A DNA stretch of 64,000 bases from Rhyacophila brunnea. Lineage: Eukaryota; Arthropoda; Insecta; Trichoptera; Rhyacophilidae. This document shows positions 58,401 through 64,000 of this stretch, piece after piece. The notes beneath the pieces were generated by a model. It was not told the origin of the DNA. It ran no database searches and was given only the letters and a program-made list of their open reading frames with translations. Position 1 is the first letter of the stretch. Each line of letters opens with the position of its first letter. The position numbers and the translations under genes are program-made. The DNA is taken from the NCBI GenBank assembly GCA_022495005.1, contig JAGYXB010001948.1, positions 434,001 through 498,000 of the forward strand, written 5' to 3'.

Positions 58401-60353
58401 TTAACTGCTTGGCAATCGTGGGTTTTAAATTTTAGACATAAACATAAGTGCCTGCAATGAATGAGTGGCAACGTGTCCGCTTATTCCCAATGTTGTTTTT
58501 CAATATATGTTTGAGCCCAGAGCACGGATTTATTATCAATGAGACAAAAACTATAGACTAAATCTATCTATATCTGATAAATAAAATATTTAAATTTTTA
58601 AGTAAAATCATTAATTATTATGATAGGTAGAGCAAGTGTTTTTCATCCGTTTCGATGATTGGTTTGTAGAGCCAATGAAAATATCGGAGTTATCTCAGAT
58701 TTAAAAAAAGTAACGAAATGGTGTTATGGAGTTAACTAGTTAGAATAGATACAGATTATAATAAGGTTGAAATTTTGGCTTCAGAGGCCTGCTATTATTA
58801 CGTTGATAGTTCCTGTTATATTTTCGTACTGCTTTTTTGGTTTGTAGGTGTCACTGTAAACAGTCTTACTCCAGGCGTTGTTGTGACCGAAATATTAAGA
58901 GATGCTCCTGCCTGGTTCCGAATATGTTGGAATGCGTTCAGCCGATTGTTTTTTAAGGTATTTCTAGTTTGTTAACCTTTTTTCTTAAATTCCATAAATA
59001 TATGATAATGTTGATTAACTTTACTTGTTAATATGTAAACATTTCAAGTTATCTCTTTGAATAAAGTGTGAAGTAAGTCAATAAAAAATATGCACTGACA
59101 AAGATAAAGTTATTTTTATATAACAACACTGTTTGAGTTGAAGACATATTAGAGTAAATTCAACAGAAGAATTTAATTCAGAAAATTAAATAAAATTTGC
59201 ACTGTTGCAAATTAAAAAATAATATCTAAGTACTTAATATTTATTTTATGTAAATGCTATAGCTATGGGTAGAAAAAAAGAGCAAAATCAAATTTTGATA
59301 TCCCGAATTTTTTCAATACACAATATGTCTTGATACTTACTATATATTTTTGAGTCAAAAAAACATAGGTATAAAAAGTTGACCTAATGGTATACAGCTA
59401 CTGGAGTATATTACTGGCCGTCTAACGTGGGCGAAGTCAATTCAATCCTACACTCATGTGTAGGATTGAAAGATTTTTATAGTGACAATTGACGACTGTG
59501 CACTATTGCAGTTGTGTTTATTGTCTTAAATTATAAATAAAAAAATTATGTTCTACTAATAAATAATCCATTTGTGTGGCGCTCATAGACAATGTAGACG
59601 TCATTATTGGCTCACGTTTTGATATTGCTATTTTTTTATCCATGTAAGTATACATAACCACATACCTACCATATACATAATCACATTATCACAAGTAGAG
59701 GTTGTGATCGAAAAAACTTGCCTAGAGAGTAATCATGAGAGCTCAATCTCGAATTTTAAGAAATAAATTTTCCAAATTTTTGAGAATTCTCATTTCTCAA
59801 GAAATCGTCAATGAGATTCTCGAGAATTCGAGAAATTATTATCTACTAGGTAAAAATTAGAAAGGGGTAAGATGAAATGAAAAAGCGGCCTAATTGGAAT
59901 AATTTAAAAACTTGTCAAGTTAAAAATATTGAGGCATAAAAAACGTAAAAACAATCACTGCTAACCTTTAAATTACCACATTTAAATAACATGTTAATTA
60001 TATCTAATGGCCAACGACTGCAAACGCATTAATTATTCAAGCGTCAAATCGATAATCTTTTCAATCCTACTTATGTTTATGAATGTGTTAATCAATCCAT
60101 CGTTAATTTTTCCAGTATGTACTATTTCATTCGCGTTTTTAAATTTTCATTACAGAATGCCAGCGAAGGTGCACAGACGAGTATTTATGTTTGCGTGTCA
60201 CCAGATGTTGCTAATAAAACTGGAGTGTATTTCAAAGATTGTAAAGTCATACCTCTAACTACTACAGAGGCTAAGGATGTAGGGTTGTCCAAAAAACTTT
60301 GGGATTTGAGCGAAACTGCTGTTAAACTACAGCCCAATGAAAGACATTATTAA
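55432..60353 (+). CDS. Retinol dehydrogenase 11-14-like short-chain dehydrogenase/reductase
   Basis: Six exons join in frame: 55432-55582, 55855-55985, 57055-57253, 58042-58230, 58848-58957, 60156-60353, giving 325 residues with an ATG start and TAA stop, the usual length of RDH11-14-type enzymes. All introns are GT-AG. An N-terminal hydrophobic segment (residues about 8-22) probably anchors it in the ER membrane. The NADP(H) fold shows TGANAGVG (46-53), VCRD, the NNAG motif (125-128), INVAS with Ser176, and the catalytic YANSK (Tyr202, Lys206), followed by SLTPGVVVTEI. These enzymes interconvert retinol/retinal or other lipid aldehydes using NADP(H); the substrate in insects is uncertain. 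The C-terminus carries GVYFKDCK, typical of the family. No missing catalytic residue. Confidence 0.96.
56000..57050 (+). other. Second intron of the SDR gene
   Basis: No recognisable repeat or second gene; the open frame 56656-56856 is AT-rich and has no family. Confidence 0.4.
57254..58041 (+). other. Third intron of the SDR gene
   Basis: A GC-richer block at 57535-57745 begins GTTTAGTGTAGCCACCAAGC and ends with AGTGTAACTAGAC, a weak inverted repeat that may be an old MITE. Confidence 0.35.
58315..58436 (-). mobile_element. SINE family 1 copy in SDR intron
   Basis: The minus strand reads a tRNA-like head (CCACGATTGCCAAGCAGTTA), B-box-like GGATTGAATCCGGG and tail ACATATTGTTTTTCAATGTG then TGTTTGGAGTC. 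A second tail fragment on the plus strand follows at 58488-58520. Confidence 0.7.
59442..59469. repeat. Perfect 12-bp stem hairpin
   Basis: TCAATCCTACAC, loop TCAT, GTGTAGGATTGA. No flanking transposon ends are evident. Confidence 0.85.
59953..60009 (+). repeat. Dispersed repeat B, copy 2
   Basis: AATCACTGCTAACCTTTAAA then TTACCACATTTAAATAACAT and GTTAATTATATCTAAT match 47473-47545. Confidence 0.75.
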
Positions 60354-60506
60354 CATTTGTCACAATTACTTACTACCATTTATTATTATAGGTACTTGTA
60401 TCACTTATTAACCAAATTGGTAGTCATTTATGGCATATTATATACCTACCTGCATGTTGTTTTGTACATTTAATTAATTTGTACTTAATATGTTATTGTT
60501 ATACAA

Positions 60507-60512
60507 AATAAA
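60507..60512 (+). terminator. Poly(A) signal of the SDR gene
   Basis: AATAAA 154 bp after the stop codon. Confidence 0.65.
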
Positions 60513-60674
60513 AATATCACCATAGATCAAATTGTTTGCGATTTTTCATGCCGATTTCATCAGGATAACACGACAGTTTATTTTTCCTATTCTATGATAA
60601 AACAATTAACAATATTTGGAAAGAAATATAATGTAGAGTAGGGATTCCCGATTGTGAAAAATGGTTAAATCGGA

Positions 60675-61085
60675 AGTTCTTATGCGTCGACGACATTGAG
60701 CTACTTTACAAGCTATAAGCCAGCGAATTTACAATCTGCTTGTAAACTCACCCAGTGTCATCATCGAACTAGCTAACAAGCAGATTGTAAAAAATCTACC
60801 TAGAAAAGTTGGAAGCCGGGCTACTTTACACGCTGGTGTGTGGGTGATCTGCGTCTGCGCAGTAGAGCGATAGTGGCGACCTCCCGGTAAAAAAACCAAC
60901 TACTCAATTCGTCATGTCAAAATAGTACCAAAAATGACGATATCAACTCGCTAGCTTGTTGGCTACTGAGCGAGTGGAAAGTTTTGTGTCATCATCACAA
61001 TCGCACTAGCTGATTCACCCGCTTTTAAACTCGCTAACAAGCAGCTTGTAAAGTAGCTCAATGTCATCGACGCTTTATAAGTACT
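60675..61085. mobile_element. TIR element with repeated CAAGCWGNTTGTAAA motifs
   Basis: GTCGACGACATTGAGCTACT then TTACAAGCT at the left is inverted at the right with a single mismatch over 28 bp, with weaker similarity outside. The motif AACAAGCAGATTGTAAA / AATCTGCTTGTAAA recurs at about 60736, 60774 and 61030. No ORF. TSD not resolved. Confidence 0.85.
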
Positions 61086-61232
61086 GGCTATATATATTTT
61101 TTTTCTTTTAATCATTTATAATAGCTTTCATCGGTGTATTTTTCATAACTATTTTAATATTCAAATTGATTGAATTATGCTATATGTGTCCGCCTATTAT
61201 TGGGACCATTACTAATTCTTTTATTTTATATA

Positions 61233-61489
61233 TCGTCACTGTTCTGGCAGAAGACACTAATTCGAAAAAATGACATAATGAGTTAGTTATACCAAAATGT
61301 TCCTTATTTCAAACTGCGCCGTCTGTAAACCTTCTTAATAAATAAACAATCTTTATTTTAAAGTAATCCTTTTTACGATTACTTAATAAACTCACATGAT
61401 AGACCATTTCAAACATTTTAACAACTTCAAAGTCAAATTACTCAAAATTAGTATTCTCCAGTTAGTGTGTTCTGCCAGAACAGAGACGA
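61233..61489. mobile_element. Tc1/mariner-type MITE, TA target
   Basis: TCGTCACTGTTCTGGCAGAA then GACACTAA is inverted at the right (TTAGTGTGTTCTGCCAGAAC then AGAGACGA) with two mismatches in 28. TA lies on both sides (61231-61232, 61490-61491). Length 257 bp, no ORF. Confidence 0.9.
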
Positions 61490-63016
61490 TATCATATTGT
61501 ACTTATTGTTCTGTGATGGATCCTGTTGGTTGAATTAAACAAAAATCAATAGTGCAAAAATTTTCATGTTGAAATTGGTGTAAATAATATAGAAACGTCA
61601 GAATTATTTTGATTTTCGGCTAAAGGTTTTAGCAATCTGACAGCTTATAAAATAGATTAATGGGTATGTAAGTCTATTTTTATAAGGTACAAGTAAGTAT
61701 ATGCTAGTGAGATCCTTGAAAATTCTTTGCAGTCATGGCATTGAAATAATGATAGTACATGCGGTCCTCTACTTTTGTACAAATTGGTTCAATGTGTATG
61801 AAAGTAGAGAAATGTAAAAAAAAACATCAAAAAGTATATTTTTAAATATTTATTTATCAATGGGACCAACCATAGTTAACGAGGTTTATTAGCACTAAAG
61901 TGTTTTCTTCATAAACTCGTCAAGAGAGGGAGTGTAAGAGAGGAGAGCGACTGCATGGAAGCACACAGTTTTTGTATTATTGACAAAAATCTAATTTTAA
62001 CCTTATCATTGCCAGCCAATTTTTACTAGGTGGACACTTGTAAGCCAGCTATTTTTGGAATAAAATAAATCCCTTAAAAAATATGAAATAGGAACAGAAT
62101 TATAAATATTTGTGAACATTTACCAACTCAACATGTTTCTCGAGTTTATCGTGAATATTTTCACACTAAAATGATATTGTGTGAAAAATGAGAAAATATA
62201 CAGTTCATTCAGAAGTTATGACGTATACAAGAACACGCGAGTTAACTCATCCGTGGCCTGACGCAACATACATGCTTTGGCGAGTCAACTCGTCCGTGGC
62301 ACTGATCAGGAATGATGAATGAACAGAATTTACGAATATCGAGGACTGTCTGTATAGTAATTTTCATGTTTGCAAATCAAGAAGTTTATGCTTTAGTAAA
62401 TTATTGCTAAAATAAAATGTTTAACTGCCAATATCTCTGAACGTTTTCAGGATAACGCTCGTTTTCCGGATATGGGCTCAATTATTTTTACATAATATAT
62501 CTCCATAAACTTATGTTGTACCTACATATTATTATAATGTAATGTTTATATTATTTATTTGTTTTATAATAATGAATACTTTTTTGGGTTCTGGAGCTCA
62601 CAGTCAAAATTCAATGTTACTCCAAGATATTGCGTCATTGTAGGGGGCGCATCCTCTTGTATGGAACGTACAAATATAATATTATCTACGTCTGTTATCT
62701 ATGGTACCTATTTTAGGAGAAAACAAAAGCACACAAATAAAATGAGTTGTAGTTATTATTCTTAGTTCAAATAAACTTTGGCAATAAAATTCAGACAAAT
62801 GAAGTAGTACAGCATAAATTCATTGTTAGAAATAATTAAAATTTAATAAAGTGATGGTAAAACATTAGATGATTATTACACATAATGTAATTTAGCTAAA
62901 CATTTTATAGATATCGGGTTGGCTGAGAAAATTTATTGTGAATATGAAAGGGCGCTATGGCTGTTTAAAATATTTAATATTCAGAGAACATTGTTGATGT
63001 TTTTATATTATTGACA
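61490..63016. other. Intergenic; short direct repeat at 62236-62310
   Basis: CGAGTTAACTCATCCGTGGC and CGAGTCAACTCGTCCGTGGC occur 45 bp apart. Otherwise no gene or repeat is recognised. Confidence 0.5.
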
Positions 63017-63793
63017 ATGGCACCGATTAGAAAAAAGCCTAGAGTTTCCCGAAGATTGAGATGGTTATCAAAACCGAGACAGAATATTGATGATATTCAG
63101 GAAAGCGTAATATTACTATCTGGTGTAAGAAAAGCAGCTTTAAAATCTGTTCTAACTGAAAGAGTACAAGAAGCATCATATCCATGTGTCAGGTAATAAT
63201 TATATTGATAAGTCTTCTGTTGGTTAGTCTTTAGCACCCACAGTGACCTAGTTGGTGGAGTGGTTGTTTCTCGAGCCGCAAGTTGCAAATTCGTTCCTGC
63301 AGCTGGTAAAAAATACATGTATTTTTAATGTGAGTGTAAATACAGTGCAAGGACACAATGGGTTGAGTGAATGGTTGACAATCATTCTTTCTAAAAATTT
63401 ACAGTTTACCGTATTGTTTTGTAGTGATAATCATTTGATGCCTAAAATGCACAAAAATTAAACACAATCTAGTAAGTAGGTATGTCAGTCGATTGGCATT
63501 AGTTGGATATTACATTAAGAAAACAGTGGTTTTGGACCAATTTATACACATTTTTTCATTAAAAGAAAAACACATAAGTTATACTGTATTGTCTTTTATA
63601 TTTAAGGCGATTAATGGCAACACAGGAACAGTTCGGACATGTGTTAACTGAAAGATGTAAAGCAGCATTGTCTGAAAATATTGAAAACTCAAATGGCACC
63701 GTTTATGCAAGAATTTTAAGGCAAAGAGGACGTTCTGGCCTAAACGATTCCTCGGATAAGCGACGCCGCCGTTTCCATAATGAAGATAGATAG
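63017..63793 (+). CDS. Small very basic two-exon protein, unrecognised
   Basis: Exons 63017-63192 and 63607-63793 join in frame (AG|GT donor, TTTAAG acceptor) to give 120 residues with ATG start and TAG stop. The N-terminus (MAPIRKKPRVSRRLRWLSKP) and C-terminus (DKRRRRFHNEDR) are rich in Arg/Lys and look like nuclear localisation signals. The middle has two similar helical segments: SGVRKAALKSVLTERVQEA and TQEQFGHVLTERCKAALSEN, each with a VLTER core. An AATAAA follows at 63976. I know of no matching family; a chromatin or RNA-associated role would be a guess. A SINE sits in the single intron. The gene could have further 5' exons. Confidence 0.7.
63225..63400 (+). mobile_element. SINE family 1 copy in the small-gene intron
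   Basis: A-box region TTGGTGGAGTGGTTGTTTCT, B-box-like GCAAATTCGTTCC and the tail GGGTTGAGTGAATGGTTGAC then AATCATTC match the copy at 28400-28590. Confidence 0.8.
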
Positions 63794-63975
63794 AACATAC
63801 ATCAACAAAGATTAGAAATTTTAGCCAAACCTCAGGAATAACTTCAGGTATATATCACAATTAACAGTTTGGGTGCTATTCTTGAAGTAGTGATATCAAA
63901 CCAATTCCTTTACTTGGACATCTCTTACGAATTTTTATTATTATCTTGGATATCGTATGAATGTACATAAATTTT

Positions 63976-63981
63976 AATAAA
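63976..63981 (+). terminator. Poly(A) signal of the small basic gene
   Basis: AATAAA 183 bp after the stop codon. Confidence 0.55.
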
Positions 63982-64000
63982 AATTGTATTAAAATATTTA

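Larger units (their letters stand above)
58958..60155 (+). other. Last intron of the SDR gene
   Basis: Contains a perfect hairpin (59442-59469), CTCGAGAATTC-rich sequence (59745-59845) and dispersed repeat B copy 2 (59953-60009). The open frame that precedes the last exon is intron. Confidence 0.55.

Overview
This is an AT-rich animal nuclear window with large introns, GT-AG splicing, tRNA-derived SINEs and many DNA transposons. The gene content (retinol-dehydrogenase-like SDR, hexosaminidase D, 4-hydroxybutyrate CoA-transferase-like enzyme), the transposon types and the very frequent GGTAGGTACCTACC-like words point to a hemipteran insect, most likely an aphid. That assignment is inference.

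Four spliced genes, all on the + strand, can be read. (1) 16952-29096: eight exons of an acetyl-CoA hydrolase/4-hydroxybutyrate CoA-transferase family enzyme; the first exon was not found. (2) 41960-47131: four exons of a complete 662-residue hexosaminidase D-like GH20 enzyme with an N-terminal membrane anchor. (3) 55432-60353: six exons of a complete 325-residue retinol dehydrogenase-like SDR. (4) 63017-63793: two exons of a 120-residue very basic protein that I do not recognise. They do not form an obvious pathway. All exon joins were checked for reading phase by hand.

Most of the rest is mobile DNA. Region 1-16.8 kb holds a GTF2IRD2/SCAND3-like hAT element with intact TIRs and an 8-bp TSD (2387-4125), smaller hAT elements, LINE 3' ends, a nested stack at 10.9-14.5 kb (a Harbinger-type MITE inside a 2.8-kb element with perfect 22-bp TIRs, beside a Harbinger transposase remnant) and a mariner (14928-16137). 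Gene 1 introns carry an IS630/Tc1-like element (about 18.8-20.2 kb), hAT MITEs, a TIR element at 21.4-22.3 kb and a 1.9-kb TIR element (25.7-27.6 kb) with a decayed insect transposon ORF. Region 29-42 kb appears to have no confident gene; it holds MITEs, two SINE families and an RTE-like LINE tail. Region 47-55 kb is again repeat-filled, and 60.6-61.5 kb holds two clean TIR elements.

The most useful discoveries are transposons whose exact ends, target-site duplications or internal binding-site-like repeats can be read directly. No CRISPR, operon, rRNA or confident tRNA gene is present.
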